The translations under genes were made by a program, and so were the position numbers. Below are positions 26,447 through 36,496 of a stretch of 64,000 nt of DNA, piece by piece. The notes under the pieces are model-generated. The model ran no database searches. It was not told where the DNA came from and worked only from the letters and a program-made list of their open reading frames with translations. Within the stretch, counting starts at the first letter, position 1; every line of letters starts with the position of its first letter. Source of the DNA: Lysobacter sp. (lineage in GTDB: Bacteria > Pseudomonadota > Gammaproteobacteria > Xanthomonadales > Xanthomonadaceae); NCBI GenBank assembly GCA_013141175.1, contig JABFRN010000001.1, forward strand, positions 2,247,444 through 2,311,443. Direction: 5' to 3'.

Positions 26447-26893
26447 TTACTTGATCAGCAGCTCTTCGGCTTTCTTGCCTTTCTTCAGCAGGTCCGCGAA
26501 CCACAGCGGCTGCCTGCCGCGACCGGTCCAGGTGACCTTGGAGTCGGCGGGATTGCGGTATTTCGGCGCGACCTTGACGCCGGTGCGCGCCTTCTTGGTG
26601 GCTTTCTTCGCCGCTTTCTTGGCCGCTTTCTTGGTGGTCTTTTTGGCGGCTTTCTTCGCGGCCTTGCGAGTGGCCTTCTTCGCCGCAGGCTTTCCTGCCT
26701 TCTTCGCCGGGGCCGACTTGGCGCTGCCGAACAACTCGGTGATGCTGTAACCGGCGGCCTTGGCCAACGCGACGAGTTTCTTGCGTACGCCAGCAATGGG
26801 TTTGCGCTTGGTCAGCGCCGTCTGCTGCTTCTTGATTTGGGTCGCCAAAGTCTTCAGCTCCTTTGAAGAAAGACCGTTCAGATCGATTGCCAT
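26447..26893 (-). CDS. hns: H-NS family nucleoid protein with histone H1-like Lys/Ala linker
   Basis: 148 residues from the ATG at 26893. Residues ~1-55 are an H-NS-type helical oligomerisation region. Residues ~62-105 are a run of AKKA/AAKK repeats like histone H1 or AlgP. Residues ~110-148 are the H-NS DNA-binding domain with YRNPADSKVTWTGRGRQPLW. H-NS proteins silence AT-rich transferred DNA. The basic linker is much longer than in enteric H-NS and should add non-specific DNA binding. Confidence 0.88.
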   Translation of the reverse strand: MAIDLNGLSSKELKTLATQIKKQQTALTKRKPIAGVRKKLVALAKAAGYSITELFGSAKSAPAKKAGKPAAKKATRKAAKKAAKKTTKKAAKKAAKKATKKARTGVKVAPKYRNPADSKVTWTGRGRQPLWFADLLKKGKKAEELLIK

Positions 26894-27061
26894 GTGTGCT
26901 CCGTAGGACGGGGGGATCATCCGCGCAACGTTGCGGGACGCGCGATCATAGTCGAATCCTCGCGTTCACGAGTGAATAGATCGCCCAAAACAGAAACGCC
27001 GCAGATGCACCGCAGCGTTCTGTCGTCCGTTTGGCAGGCTTTTCCAAGCCTGTTCCAGCGA

Positions 27062-28777
27062 TCAGCGCGCGATCAGTCGCTGCATCAGCGCATCGCGCCC
27101 CAGGGATTCCGCTTCGCTGGCGCGACGCGCGCGATATTCGAACGTGCCCGCAGCGAGGCCGCGCTCGGACACCACCACGCGGTGCGGAATACCGATCAAT
27201 TCGATATCGGCGAACATCGGACCGGGGCGCAGGCCACGGTCGTCGAGCACCGCTTCCACGCCAGCGGCGTTCAATTCCTCGTACAGCGCCTGCGCGGCTG
27301 CGACGACTTTCGCGTCGTTCTTCGGATTGATGATGCAGACCGCGACCTGCCACGGCGCCATCGTCTCCGGCCAGATGATCCCGGCGGCATCGTGGTTCTG
27401 TTCGATCGCCGCAGCCACGATCCGGCTCACGCCGATGCCGTAGCAACCCATCGTTGGTGTCGCGGCCTTGCCGTTGGCGTCGAGCACGGAGCACTTCATC
27501 GCCTCGGAATATTTCCGGCCCAGCGCGAACACATGACCGACTTCGATGCCGCGCGCGATGCCCAGCGTGCCCTGGCCATCGGGCGAGGGATCGCCGACGA
27601 CGACGTTGCGGATGTCGGCGACGGTATCCGCTTCCGGCAGGTCCCGGCCCCAGTTCACGCCGGCGATGTGATAACCGGGCTCGTTCGCGCCGACCACGAA
27701 ATCGTGCATCGCGGCGACGCTGCGATCGGCGATGACGCGGATCGTTTTCTTCGGATTCACCGGGCCGAGAAAACCCGGCTCGCTGCCGAGATGTTCGAGA
27801 ATTTCCGCTTCGGTCGCGAGTCGGTATTCCGCGAGCCCCGGCAGTTTTGACAGTTTGATTTCATTGACGATGTGATCGCCGCGCACCAGCGCGAGCACGA
27901 ACTGCGGCGGCCTGTCCGCGCCTTCGGTCATGATCGCCACCGATTTCACGGTGCGGGTCAGTGCGAAACCGAGCAACGCAGCAACTTCATCGCAGGTCTT
28001 CTGCGTCGGCGTCTCGACCTTGCGCATCGTTTCGGCCGCCGCCGCGCGTTCGCCCGGCGATACCGCTTCGGCCAGCTCCACGTTCGCGGCGTAATCCGAA
28101 CCATCGGAGAAGGCAATGGCGTCTTCGCCGGAATCGGCCAGCACGTGGAATTCGTGCGATGCGCTGCCGCCGATCGCGCCGGTATCGGCGAACACCGCGC
28201 GGAAGGTCAGGCCGAGGCGGGTGAAGATGCGCGAATACGCGTCGTACATGTTCCTGTATTCGGCGGCGAGCGAGTCGTCGTCGATATGGAACGAATAGGC
28301 ATCCTTCATCAGGAATTCGCGCGCGCGCATCACCCCGAAGCGCGGGCGGATCTCGTCGCGGAACTTGGTCTGGATGTTGTAGAAGTTCACCGGCAGCTGT
28401 TTGTAGCTGTTGATCTCCTGGCGCGCGAAATCGGTGATCACTTCCTCGGCGGTGGGGCCGTAGCAGTACTCGGCCTCCTTGCGGTCCTTGATCTTCAGCA
28501 ACTGGCCGCCGAATTTCTCCCAGCGCCCGGTTTCCTCCCACAGTTCGCGCGGCTGGATCGTCGGCATCTGCAGCTCGATCGCGCCGGCGCGGTTCATTTC
28601 CTCGCGGACGATGCCCTCGACCTTGCGCAGCACGCGCAGGCCCAGCGGGCTCCAGGTGTAGAGGCCGGCGGCCAGCTTGCGCAGCATGCCCGCGCGGAGC
28701 ATCAGCTGATGGCTGACGATCTCGGCGTCGGCGGGCGTTTCCTTTTCGGTGCGGAGATGGAACTGCGACAGACGCAT
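27062..28777 (-). CDS. proS: prolyl-tRNA synthetase (bacterial type with editing domain)
   Basis: 571 residues, the standard bacterial-type length. Class II motif 1 ([23 protein letters not shown]), motif 2 ([27 protein letters not shown]), the ~180-residue INS editing insertion, motif 3 ([13 protein letters not shown]) and the C-terminal anticodon-binding domain are present. It charges tRNA-Pro. Single gene. Confidence 0.97.
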   Translation of the reverse strand: MRLSQFHLRTEKETPADAEIVSHQLMLRAGMLRKLAAGLYTWSPLGLRVLRKVEGIVREEMNRAGAIELQMPTIQPRELWEETGRWEKFGGQLLKIKDRKEAEYCYGPTAEEVITDFARQEINSYKQLPVNFYNIQTKFRDEIRPRFGVMRAREFLMKDAYSFHIDDDSLAAEYRNMYDAYSRIFTRLGLTFRAVFADTGAIGGSASHEFHVLADSGEDAIAFSDGSDYAANVELAEAVSPGERAAAAETMRKVETPTQKTCDEVAALLGFALTRTVKSVAIMTEGADRPPQFVLALVRGDHIVNEIKLSKLPGLAEYRLATEAEILEHLGSEPGFLGPVNPKKTIRVIADRSVAAMHDFVVGANEPGYHIAGVNWGRDLPEADTVADIRNVVVGDPSPDGQGTLGIARGIEVGHVFALGRKYSEAMKCSVLDANGKAATPTMGCYGIGVSRIVAAAIEQNHDAAGIIWPETMAPWQVAVCIINPKNDAKVVAAAQALYEELNAAGVEAVLDDRGLRPGPMFADIELIGIPHRVVVSERGLAAGTFEYRARRASEAESLGRDALMQRLIAR

Positions 28778-28877
28778 GGACGGAACTCGGGCAAGAGTGG
28801 GGATAGCCCCACATTTTGCCCGATGTTCGCGGTGCGTGGTTCCGTTGGGGGCGGCGGGTGCCGCCCGTCAGGCCCGA

Positions 28878-29297
28878 TTACGGCGCCTTGGCGGTGCTCG
28901 GGCTGCAGTTCACCCGGGACACCGTCTGCGCGATCTGCAGCTGCTTTTCGCGGTCGCTGTCGCTGAGGTCGCGGTCGGGTTTGCCGTCGCCGTCGCTGTC
29001 CATCTGCAGCTTGGCGCCGCTCATGAGCAGGTCGATGTTCTTGCGTGCGGTGGTGCACTGCGGCGACTCGGCCGGCGCGTCGGTGGCCGTGGCCTGATCG
29101 TCGGTGGCGCGTTCGCGGTGGTAGATCGACCGGGCCTGGAACTTGCCCTGCGCCGGCGGCGTCTGCGAGTAGTGGCTCACGCCGTTGGCGTCCTTCCACT
29201 GGTAGACCTCGCCCGCGATGGCCGCAGGGGCGATGCCCAAGGCGAGGGCGGAGGCGATCAGGCTGGAGATCAGGCGGGGGCGGAGTGCACGAAGCAT
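28878..29297 (-). CDS. exported DUF4124 protein
   Basis: 139 residues. A signal peptide (to about AIAG at 29) is followed by the short DUF4124 motif GEVYQWKDANGVSHYSQTPP. The remainder is polar, with DSDGDGKPDRDLSDSDREKQL near the end, an acidic Asp-rich stretch that could bind calcium. Family function is unknown; many periplasmic proteins in this group carry the motif. Confidence 0.75.
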   Translation of the reverse strand: MLRALRPRLISSLIASALALGIAPAAIAGEVYQWKDANGVSHYSQTPPAQGKFQARSIYHRERATDDQATATDAPAESPQCTTARKNIDLLMSGAKLQMDSDGDGKPDRDLSDSDREKQLQIAQTVSRVNCSPSTAKAP

Positions 29298-29469
29298 GGC
29301 GATACCTGCGGAACGGCTGGCGGGGGGTAAGACCCGGCGATTGCAGCACCCCCGCGCGACAGGCGCAAGCGCTCCGCTGCCGGGAGGTCAGCCGGGCCTC
29401 ATCGCCGGTCGACCGTGCTGTGACCCCGCGCACGTTACGCCCGGTGCAGTGCCCCGTTACACTGCGGAC

Positions 29470-30246
29470 ATGAACGCACCCGAGCCACCCATCGCGCCCC
29501 GACGCAGTCGCGGCATCTATCTGCTGCCGAACCTGTTCACCACGGCGGCGCTGTTTTCTGGCTTTTTCGCGATCATCGCCGCCTCCCAGGGCCGGTTCGA
29601 GGCGGCCTGCGTGGCGATCTTCATCGCTGCGGTGCTCGACGGGCTCGATGGCCGGGTCGCGCGGATGACCAACACCCAGAGCGAGTTCGGGGTGCAATAC
29701 GATTCGTTGTCCGATCTGATCAGCTTCGGCATGGCGCCGTCGCTGGTGATGTACCACTGGGCGCTGGCGTCGATGAAGCTCGACGGCACCACCCTGGGCA
29801 AGATCGGCTGGCTCGGCGCATTTCTCTATGCCGCCTGCGCCGCGCTGCGGCTGGCGCGCTTCAACAGCCAGGTCGGCACGGTCGACAAGCGCTGGTTCAT
29901 CGGCCTGCCCAGTCCGTCGGCGGCGGGCCTGGTCGCCAGTTTCGTGTGGACCATGCACGACCTCGGCCTGAGCGGCGAGTCCCTGCGCTACGCCGCACTG
30001 GCGGTGACGGTCATCGCCGGCCTGCTGATGGTCAGCGGCTTCCGCTATTCCAGCTTCAAGGGCGGCAAGCCCGGTCCGCAGGGCGATCGCATCCCGTTCT
30101 TCGTGCTGTTCGCGATCGTGGTCGCGATCATCGGCCTGGTGATCGATCCGCCGAAGGTGCTGCTGTTCGTGTTCGCGACCTTCGCCGTCTTCGGGCCACT
30201 GATCTCGCGACGGATGGCGCGCAAAGCGCAGGCGGAGGAGGCGTGA
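29470..30246 (+). CDS. pssA: CDP-diacylglycerol-serine O-phosphatidyltransferase
   Basis: 258 residues with about eight membrane segments. The CDP-alcohol phosphotransferase motif DGLDGRVARMTNTQSEFG..YDSLSD lies at ~60-85. It makes phosphatidylserine, the precursor of phosphatidylethanolamine, in the inner membrane. The length matches the PssA subclass II enzymes. It overlaps the small holD-like gene (GTGA). Confidence 0.9.
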   Translation: MNAPEPPIAPRRSRGIYLLPNLFTTAALFSGFFAIIAASQGRFEAACVAIFIAAVLDGLDGRVARMTNTQSEFGVQYDSLSDLISFGMAPSLVMYHWALASMKLDGTTLGKIGWLGAFLYAACAALRLARFNSQVGTVDKRWFIGLPSPSAAGLVASFVWTMHDLGLSGESLRYAALAVTVIAGLLMVSGFRYSSFKGGKPGPQGDRIPFFVLFAIVVAIIGLVIDPPKVLLFVFATFAVFGPLISRRMARKAQAEEA

Positions 30247-30515
30247 ATCCGTCGTGGAGCCCATTGCAGCGGAGCATGCTCGAAGCGATGGGGCTACCGG
30301 TGTATCGCGCCGTGGGCATCGCGGCCCCCGGCGAATTGCCGGACGATCCGCTGATCCATGCGCTGCTGCGCGCCGCCGGTCGCGCGCGCGATGCCGAAGA
30401 CGCGGTGCGTCTCGCCAAGACCTGGCCTGCGCCGCGCACGCTGCGCGCCGATCCCCGCGCCAAGCGCGCGCTGTGGCCGCAACTGCGCGCCCTGCGGCGC
30501 TCGCCCGGGCCGTGA
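30243..30515 (+). CDS. holD: short HolD-like protein (candidate DNA polymerase III psi subunit)
   Basis: 90 residues from a GTG overlapping the pssA stop. The C-terminal LRADPRAKRALWPQL closely matches the end of E. coli HolD (LRANPTARAALWQQI as I recall it), and the N-terminal LQRSMLEAMGLPVYR resembles the chi-binding start of HolD. rimI follows directly, as in E. coli holD-rimI. At 90 residues it is clearly shorter than E. coli HolD (137). Psi would bridge chi (holC, also in this window) to the clamp loader. The assignment rests on these short matches and synteny. Confidence 0.6.
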   Translation: MNPSWSPLQRSMLEAMGLPVYRAVGIAAPGELPDDPLIHALLRAAGRARDAEDAVRLAKTWPAPRTLRADPRAKRALWPQLRALRRSPGP

Positions 30516-30525
30516 GCAAGCATCC

Positions 30526-31020
30526 GTGAGCAGCCCGCTGTCGTTCGTCGAGCCCTCGGCGCCGGCGTCGACGACCCTGCGTGCCATGCGGGACACTGAT
30601 ATCGATACGGTCATGGCGATCGAAACCCGCGCCTACCCGTTTCCGTGGACCGACGGCATCTTCCGCGACTGCCTCAACGCCTGTTACCCGTCATGGCTCT
30701 TGATGCAGAACGGCAGCATCGTCGGCTACGGCGTGATCAGCATCGCCGCGCGCGAGGCGCATATCCTCAACATCTGCATCGATCCCGACGCGCAGAGCCA
30801 CGGCCACGGTCGCCGCCTGCTGCGCGCGCTGGTGCGCATCGCGCGCGCGCAGAACGCCGAACGCATCTTCCTCGAGGTACGGCCCTCGAACCCGCGCGCG
30901 ATCGCGCTGTATTTCGACGAAGGCTTCAACGAGATCGGCCGCCGCCCGCGTTACTACCCGGCGCATGCGGGTCGCGAGGACGCGATCGTGATGGCGATGG
31001 AGTTGTTGCCGGAGGCGTGA
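30526..31020 (+). CDS. rimI: ribosomal protein S18 alanine N-acetyltransferase
   Basis: 164 residues from a GTG. GNAT fold with RDTDIDTVMAIETRAYPFPWT, ILNICIDPDAQSHGHGRRLL (acetyl-CoA loop) and FLEVRPSNPRAIALYFDEGFNEIGRRPRYY, all typical of RimI. It acetylates the N-terminus of S18. It lies directly after the holD candidate. Confidence 0.9.
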   Translation: MSSPLSFVEPSAPASTTLRAMRDTDIDTVMAIETRAYPFPWTDGIFRDCLNACYPSWLLMQNGSIVGYGVISIAAREAHILNICIDPDAQSHGHGRRLLRALVRIARAQNAERIFLEVRPSNPRAIALYFDEGFNEIGRRPRYYPAHAGREDAIVMAMELLPEA

Positions 31021-31027
31021 TCCATTG

Positions 31028-31083
31028 GTGGGAGCGGCGGAAGCCGCGATCTCGACCGCGATCGCGGCTTCCGCCGCTCCCAC
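31028..31083. repeat. GTGGGAGCGG palindromic element (REP-like)
   Basis: A perfect 24-bp inverted repeat with an 8-base loop: GTGGGAGCGGCGGAAGCCGC, then GATC, on the left, and its mirror ending CCGCCGCTCCCAC on the right. Same family as the palindrome read inside valS at 32098-32153. Confidence 0.8.
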
Positions 31084-31129
31084 AGGGAAAAGTTTTAGAG
31101 TCGTGCGCGTTGCTCGGCCAGCGCCGCTG

Positions 31130-31243
31130 CTTTTCTCCTCCCCTTGCGCAAAGCGCAGGGGGAGGTTGGGAGGGGGTGCATTTGGAGTCGCTGCGATGCG
31201 ACGACAACCCCCAACCCTCGCCTGCGGCGAAAGGGAGGGGGCA
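31130..31243. repeat. CCCTCCCCAACC-type intergenic repeat pair
   Basis: Two oppositely oriented copies of a CCCCTCCC-AACC motif flank short hairpins (TTGCGCAAAGCGCAG and CGCCTGCGGCG). The same family appears in frame inside purL at 43312-43385. Confidence 0.6.
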
Positions 31244-31247
31244 GAAG

Positions 31248-34193
31248 TCAAAATCGCGCGCGCTGTTCGGTCAGCGCCGCGAGTTTCGCGGTCCAGTCGG
31301 CGAGGCGCAGGCGCTCCTGTTCGATCACGGCCGGCGGCACGTTGCCGCCGAAGCGCGCGAGCTTGTCCTCGCTCTTGGTTTTCTCCGACGCGACGCGCGC
31401 GATTTCCTTGTCGAGGCGCGAGCGCTCCGCGTCGAGGTCGACCAGACCTTCCAGCGGCACCAGCAGGGTGAGGCCGCCGACCACGGCGGACGCCGCTGCG
31501 GGCGATTCGCCGGTCAGCGTTTCGATCGATTCGAGCTTGAGCAGGAACTTCAGCTGCGATGCGAAACGGGCGATGCGCGCGGCATCGTTGGCGTCGCCGT
31601 CCTTCAGCAGCAGGCGCACCTGTTTGGCGGGCGAAATGCCCAGGGTGCTGCGGATGCTGCGCAGGTTCCTGATGACGTCCTTGAGCCATTCGATATCGGT
31701 TTCGGCGGCGGTGTGATCCTGTCCGGCGAAGTCGCCGGTCTGCGGATAGGCGCGCGTCGAAATGCTGTTGGCGTCGATGCCGAGTTTCGGCGCGACGCTG
31801 CGCCACAGTTCCTCGGTGACGAACGGGGTCAGCGGGTGCAGCAGGCGCAGCAGCGATTCCAGCACATGCAGCAGCGTGTGGCGGGTGCTGTCGGCGGCGA
31901 GCTTGTCGTCGCCGTTGAGCGCGGGCTTCGCCAGCTCCACGAACCAGTCGCAGAACTCGTTCCACGCGAATTCGTACAGCGCCTGCGCGAGCAGGTCGAA
32001 GCGATAGGTGGCGAAGTGTTCGCCGGCTTCGGCGGAGACTTTGGCGAGGCGCGAGAGGATCCACTTTTCGGCGTCGGTGATCGGCTGCGGCCTTGTTGTG
32101 GGAGGGGCTTTAGCCCCGACGCCTGCGCCAGTCGGGGCTAAAGCCCCTCCCACAGAGAATCCCTCGGTGTTCATCAACACGAAGCGCGTCGCGTTCCAAA
32201 GCTTGTTGCAGAAATTCTTGTAGCCCTCGCAGCGGGCCATGTCGAATTTGATGTCGCGGCCGGGGCCGGCCAGCGCGGCCATGGTGAAGCGCAGCGCATC
32301 GGCGCCGTGCGGCGCGATGCCGTCGGGGAATTCCTTGCGCGTGTGTTTCTCGATCTTCGGTGCATCCTTCGGTTTCATCAGCCCGGTGGTGCGCTTGGCG
32401 ACCAGTTCATCCGCAGTGATGCCGTCGATGATGTCGAGCGGGTCCAGCACGTTGCCTTTCGACTTCGACATCTTCTGCCCGTCCTTGTCGCGGACCAGAC
32501 CGGTGATGTAGACGTCCTTGAACGGCACGCGCGCGGCATCCGGTGTGCCTTCAGGCATGAAGTGATCGGTCATCATGATCATCCGCGCCACCCAGAAGAA
32601 GATGATGTCGAAGCCGGTCACCAGCACCGACGACGGCACGAAATCGTCGAAGCCGCGCTCGCGCATCGATTCCGGACTCGGCCAGCCCATGGTGCTGATC
32701 GGCCACAGACCGGAGGAGAACCAGGTTTCCAACACATCGTTGTCGCGCCGTAGGGTGGGCCCCGGCCCACCGCTCTTCCCCGCAGCCTGTTCGAGAGCTG
32801 CCGCCTCATCCCGTGCCACGTACACATTGCCAGCCTCGTCGTACCACGCCGGAATACGATGCCCCCACCACAGCTGACGGCTGATGCACCAGTCCTGGAT
32901 ATTCTCCATCCAGTGTCGATACGTGTTGATCCAGTTCGGCGGCACGAATTTCACCGAACCGTTCTCGGCAAGTTCAAGGCCGCGCTTTGCGAAGCCGTCC
33001 ATCGCCACAAACCACTGGTCGGTGAGGTAAGGCTCGATCACCTGGCCGGTGCGGTCACCGCGCGGCACCTGCAGTTTGTGCGGTTTGGTTTCGACCAGCA
33101 GGCCGGCTTCTTCGAGATCGGCAAGAACGGCTTTGCGGGCATCGTAGCGGTCGAGCCCGTGGTAGCGGGATGGAATCAACTCCGGGCTGAATCGTTCGTC
33201 TGGAATCAGGACGCCCCGATCTTCAATGGGATCATGCTTGGAAAGCTCAGCAGAAATATCAGCATGGCTTTTTGCAGACCCAATAATCTTCGCATCCGGC
33301 GTAAAGATATTGATCATCGGCAAGTCGTGCCGCTTCCCCACCGCATAGTCATTGAAATCATGCGCAGGCGTCACCTTCACCACGCCCGTGCCAAATTCCC
33401 GATCCACATAATCATCAGCGATGATCGGAATCTCGCGATTCGTCAGCGGCAGCGTTACGGTCTTGCCGATCAGATGCGCGTAGCGCTCGTCCTCGGGATG
33501 CACCATCACTGCGGTGTCGCCGAGCATGGTTTCGGGGCGCGTGGTCGCGACCACCAGCGAACCGCTGCCGTCGGTGAGCGGGTACGAGATCGACCACAAA
33601 AAACCGTCTTCCTCTTCACTCACCACTTCAAGATCGGAGATCGCGGTCTTCAACACCGGGTCCCAGTTGACGAGGCGCTGACCGCGATAGATCAGACCTT
33701 CCTCGTAAAGTTTCACGAACGCTTCGATCACCGCCGCCGACGCGCCGTCGTCCATCGTGAACACGCTGCGCGTCCAGTCGCCCGAAGTGCCGAGGCGGCG
33801 CATCTGGCGTTCGATGGTGCCGCCGGACTGCGCCTTCCATTCCCAGACTTTGTCGATGAACTTGTCGCGACCCAATGAATCGCGCGTCTCGCCGGTGCCG
33901 GCGATCTGCAGGTTGCGCGACACCACCATTTCGGTGGCGATGCCGGCGTGGTCGGTGCCCATCTGCCACAGCGTCTTGTAGCCGCGCATGCGGTGATAGC
34001 GGATCAGCGCGTCCTGCAGCGTGTGCTGGAAGGCGTGGCCCATGTGCAGGGTGCCGGTGACGTTCGGCGGCGGCAGCAGGATGCTGTAGGCGGGGCCGTC
34101 GCCCTGCGGTGCGAAGACGCCGCTTGCTTCCCACTCGGCGTAGAGGCGGGATTCGAAGTCTTTGGGTTCGTAGCCGGAGGCGAGGGTGGTCAT
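31248..34193 (-). CDS. valS: valyl-tRNA synthetase with two in-frame palindromic insertions
   Basis: 981 residues (E. coli ValS is 951). HIGH motif is [15 protein letters not shown], the KMSKS motif is KMSKSKGN, the CP1 editing domain is present, the anticodon domain follows, and a C-terminal coiled coil ([22 protein letters not shown]) ends it. It charges tRNA-Val. Residues ~681-699 ([20 protein letters not shown]) translate a 23-bp perfect inverted repeat at 32098-32153. Residues ~475-481 (GGPGPTL) translate a GTAGGGTGGGCC palindrome at 32750-32771. Both fall in loops between conserved blocks and keep the frame, so the enzyme is presumably active. Confidence 0.96.
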   Translation of the reverse strand: MTTLASGYEPKDFESRLYAEWEASGVFAPQGDGPAYSILLPPPNVTGTLHMGHAFQHTLQDALIRYHRMRGYKTLWQMGTDHAGIATEMVVSRNLQIAGTGETRDSLGRDKFIDKVWEWKAQSGGTIERQMRRLGTSGDWTRSVFTMDDGASAAVIEAFVKLYEEGLIYRGQRLVNWDPVLKTAISDLEVVSEEEDGFLWSISYPLTDGSGSLVVATTRPETMLGDTAVMVHPEDERYAHLIGKTVTLPLTNREIPIIADDYVDREFGTGVVKVTPAHDFNDYAVGKRHDLPMINIFTPDAKIIGSAKSHADISAELSKHDPIEDRGVLIPDERFSPELIPSRYHGLDRYDARKAVLADLEEAGLLVETKPHKLQVPRGDRTGQVIEPYLTDQWFVAMDGFAKRGLELAENGSVKFVPPNWINTYRHWMENIQDWCISRQLWWGHRIPAWYDEAGNVYVARDEAAALEQAAGKSGGPGPTLRRDNDVLETWFSSGLWPISTMGWPSPESMRERGFDDFVPSSVLVTGFDIIFFWVARMIMMTDHFMPEGTPDAARVPFKDVYITGLVRDKDGQKMSKSKGNVLDPLDIIDGITADELVAKRTTGLMKPKDAPKIEKHTRKEFPDGIAPHGADALRFTMAALAGPGRDIKFDMARCEGYKNFCNKLWNATRFVLMNTEGFSVGGALAPTGAGVGAKAPPTTRPQPITDAEKWILSRLAKVSAEAGEHFATYRFDLLAQALYEFAWNEFCDWFVELAKPALNGDDKLAADSTRHTLLHVLESLLRLLHPLTPFVTEELWRSVAPKLGIDANSISTRAYPQTGDFAGQDHTAAETDIEWLKDVIRNLRSIRSTLGISPAKQVRLLLKDGDANDAARIARFASQLKFLLKLESIETLTGESPAAASAVVGGLTLLVPLEGLVDLDAERSRLDKEIARVASEKTKSEDKLARFGGNVPPAVIEQERLRLADWTAKLAALTEQRARF
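32098..32153. repeat. in-frame palindromic element inside valS
   Basis: 23-bp arms, perfect inverted repeat with a 10-base loop; the left arm starts GTGGGAGGGGCTTTAGCCCC. It belongs to the same GTGGGAG family as the intergenic element at 31028-31083. Confidence 0.85.
32750..32771. repeat. GTAGGGTGGGCC palindrome inside valS
   Basis: 22 bases: GTAGGGTGGGCC followed by CCGGCCCACC. It is identical except for two central bases to the element inside rlmM at 51001-51022. Confidence 0.75.
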
Positions 34194-34219
34194 GTTTCGG
34201 GACTCTGTGTGCTTTGGAT

Positions 34220-34300
34220 TGTCATCCCGAGCGCAGCGAGGGACCTGTTGTTCAATCGCGAACGTTCAAAAGCAGGTCCCTCGCTGCGCTCGGGATGACA
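34220..34300. repeat. palindromic intergenic repeat (TCATCCCGA family)
   Basis: Arms TGTCATCCCGAGCGCAGCGA and TCGCTGCGCTCGGGATGACA enclose a GGGACCTG / CAGGTCCC extension and a 24-base centre. It is the second copy of the element at 22411-22505. Confidence 0.8.
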
Positions 34301-34322
34301 GTGGATTTTTGGAGCGACGAAA

Positions 34323-34751
34323 TCACATATCGTATTTCTTCAACTCAAGCCCGCGCGCCTGGTACTGCTTCCAGCGTTCGCGCAGCGGGCCGCGCGCGCT
34401 GTCGTCGGCGGGCACCACTTCCAGCACGCGCTCGAAGCTGCCTTCCACCGGGGCGTCGCGCAGGTTGATGACCAGCGGGCGCAGCGCGATGTCGCTGTCG
34501 GGCGCGGCGATCAGCACCGGGGTCAACTCGTCTTCGTCGTCGCTGCCGGCGATCTGGTGCGGCACGAACGCCTCTTCGTCGAACGCCCACAGCAGATCGT
34601 CCAGCGCTTCGGCCTGCGCCGCGTCGCGGGCCAGCACCAGCGTCCACAGATTCGCGTCGTAGGCCTTGCGCGCAAGCTCGCAGACCAGCCGCAGCGGCTC
34701 CTCGCGGAAGCGCGGTTTCTGGATCAGGTAGAAATCGGCGCGGGGGCTCAT
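34323..34751 (-). CDS. holC: DNA polymerase III chi subunit
   Basis: 142 residues. RADFYLIQKPRFREEPLRLVCELARKAYD and LWTLVLARDAAQAEALDDLLWAFDEEAFVPHQIAG are typical of HolC. Chi contacts single-strand binding protein and psi in the clamp loader complex. It lies between pepA and valS, the classic order. A psi candidate is encoded 4 kb away. Confidence 0.92.
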   Translation of the reverse strand: MSPRADFYLIQKPRFREEPLRLVCELARKAYDANLWTLVLARDAAQAEALDDLLWAFDEEAFVPHQIAGSDDEDELTPVLIAAPDSDIALRPLVINLRDAPVEGSFERVLEVVPADDSARGPLRERWKQYQARGLELKKYDM

Positions 34752-34763
34752 GTGCTCGCGCGC

Positions 34764-36266
34764 TTAGCCCGCACGATCCATCAACCACTGCGCCAGCAAC
34801 CCGACCGGACGGCCGGTGGCCATGCCCAGTTTGCCGTCGTCGTTGGAGACGCCGGCGATGTCCAGATGCGCCCAGCGCTGGTCTTCGGTGAAGCGGGCGA
34901 GGAAGCAGCCGGCGGTGATGGCGCCCGCGTTGCGTCCGCCGATGTTGTAGACGTCGGCGAAGGTGGAGTTGAGCTGGCTCTGGTATTCGTCCCACAGCGG
35001 CAGGCGCCAGGCGCGGTCGAACACGTTCTCGCCGGCCTGCAGCAGTTCGTTGGCGAGGTCGTCGTGCTTGCTCATCAGGCCGGTGGCGTATTTGCCGAGC
35101 GCGACGATGCATGCGCCGGTGAGCGTGGCCACGTCGAGCAGCGCGCGCGGTTCGAAACGCTGGGCATAGGTGAGCGCATCGCAGAGGATCAGCCGGCCTT
35201 CGGCGTCGGTGTTGCCGACTTCGATGGTCTTGCCGGACATGCTGGTGATGACGTCGGACGGCCGATAGCTCAGGCCGTCGGGCATGTTTTCGACCGCCGG
35301 CACGATGACCACGAGATCGATCGGCAACTGCATGCCCACGACAGCGACGAACGTGCCCATCACGGCAGCCGCGCCGCACATGTCGTATTTCATTTCCTCG
35401 ATGCCGCCGGCGGTTTTCAGGTTGATGCCGCCGGTGTCGAAGGTGATGCCCTTGCCGACGAGCACGAAGGGTTTGGCGTCGCCGCTGCCGTGGTCGGATG
35501 CGCCATTCCATTTCAGCACGATGAGTTTCGGCGGATTGGCCGAGCCCTGCGACACCGCGAGCAGCGAGCCCATGCCCAGCGCCTGCATCTGGTCGCGCTC
35601 CAGCACTTCGCAGCTGGTCCTGTCGAACTTGCCGGCGAACACTTGCGCCTGTTCGGCGAGGTAGGTGGGGTTGCAGATGTTCGGCGGCAGATTGCCCAGC
35701 TCGCGCGCGAAGGTGATGCCGTTCGCGATGGCTTTGCCTTGGGACAACGCGACGGCGTCGTTGCCGCTCACCGCGACCGCGGTCAGCTTGCTGACGCCCT
35801 TGGCCTTGTTCTTCTCGCCGAGGGTGGCGTTGTAGCGGTATGCGACGTACGCGAAGGCGATCACCGCTTGACGGATGTTCCAGGCCGCGTCGCGGCCCTG
35901 GGTCGCGGCTTCGCTGATGGTGAAGGTGGCGCCGGTGGCCGCGCCGTCCTTCAGTGCGCGGGCGGCATCGCTGGCGGCCTTGATGTACTGCGGAACGCCG
36001 AACTTGGCGGCATCGCCCAGGCCGATCACCAGAACCCGCGTCGCGGCCACGCCGGGCAGGTCGTGCAGCAGCGCGGTCTTGCCGGTCTTGCCGGAGACGT
36101 CGCCGCGTTCGATCAGCGCCGCGATGCGACCGCCGCTGGCGGCGTCGAGCGCCTGACCGGTGGCGGTGAGGGTCTTGTCCGCGTACGCGCCGACGACGAT
36201 GCAGTCGGTGGCGAGGGCGGCGGCATCGGCGGCGGGGCCGGTGTGGAGCGTGAATGCGAGGGCCAT
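34764..36266 (-). CDS. pepA: cytosol leucyl aminopeptidase A
   Basis: 500 residues from the ATG at 36266 (start [10 protein letters not shown]). The M17 catalytic region shows [15 protein letters not shown] (metal Lys/Asp), [17 protein letters not shown] and the C-terminal HLDIAGVSN block. It removes N-terminal residues from peptides; in enteric bacteria PepA also binds DNA in XerCD recombination, and xerD lies downstream in this window. First gene of pepA-holC-valS. Confidence 0.95.
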   Translation of the reverse strand: MALAFTLHTGPAADAAALATDCIVVGAYADKTLTATGQALDAASGGRIAALIERGDVSGKTGKTALLHDLPGVAATRVLVIGLGDAAKFGVPQYIKAASDAARALKDGAATGATFTISEAATQGRDAAWNIRQAVIAFAYVAYRYNATLGEKNKAKGVSKLTAVAVSGNDAVALSQGKAIANGITFARELGNLPPNICNPTYLAEQAQVFAGKFDRTSCEVLERDQMQALGMGSLLAVSQGSANPPKLIVLKWNGASDHGSGDAKPFVLVGKGITFDTGGINLKTAGGIEEMKYDMCGAAAVMGTFVAVVGMQLPIDLVVIVPAVENMPDGLSYRPSDVITSMSGKTIEVGNTDAEGRLILCDALTYAQRFEPRALLDVATLTGACIVALGKYATGLMSKHDDLANELLQAGENVFDRAWRLPLWDEYQSQLNSTFADVYNIGGRNAGAITAGCFLARFTEDQRWAHLDIAGVSNDDGKLGMATGRPVGLLAQWLMDRAG

Positions 36267-36496
36267 CGATCGGGTTCCGTGGAGGCGGTCTGTGGGAGGT
36301 TGGGCGAAGCGATGCGCGGAGACGGCGCCTGAACCGCCATCGACGTGGCCGTTCAGACTGCGCGACTTTCTGATCGCGGCATTCCGTACAATCCCCGGGC
36401 GTCGGCGACGGCGCGGGGCCGCGGCCCAAGCAGAACCGCCGAGTTTAAAGCAAAGCCCCCGCCGGATGCCCGGCTTCCGGAGTCGCACGTTCCCCG

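Noticed and set aside
32098-32153. Frameshift or assembly error in valS
   Set aside because: The frame is kept and the conserved blocks on both sides are intact; the DNA is a clean palindrome of a family seen elsewhere.
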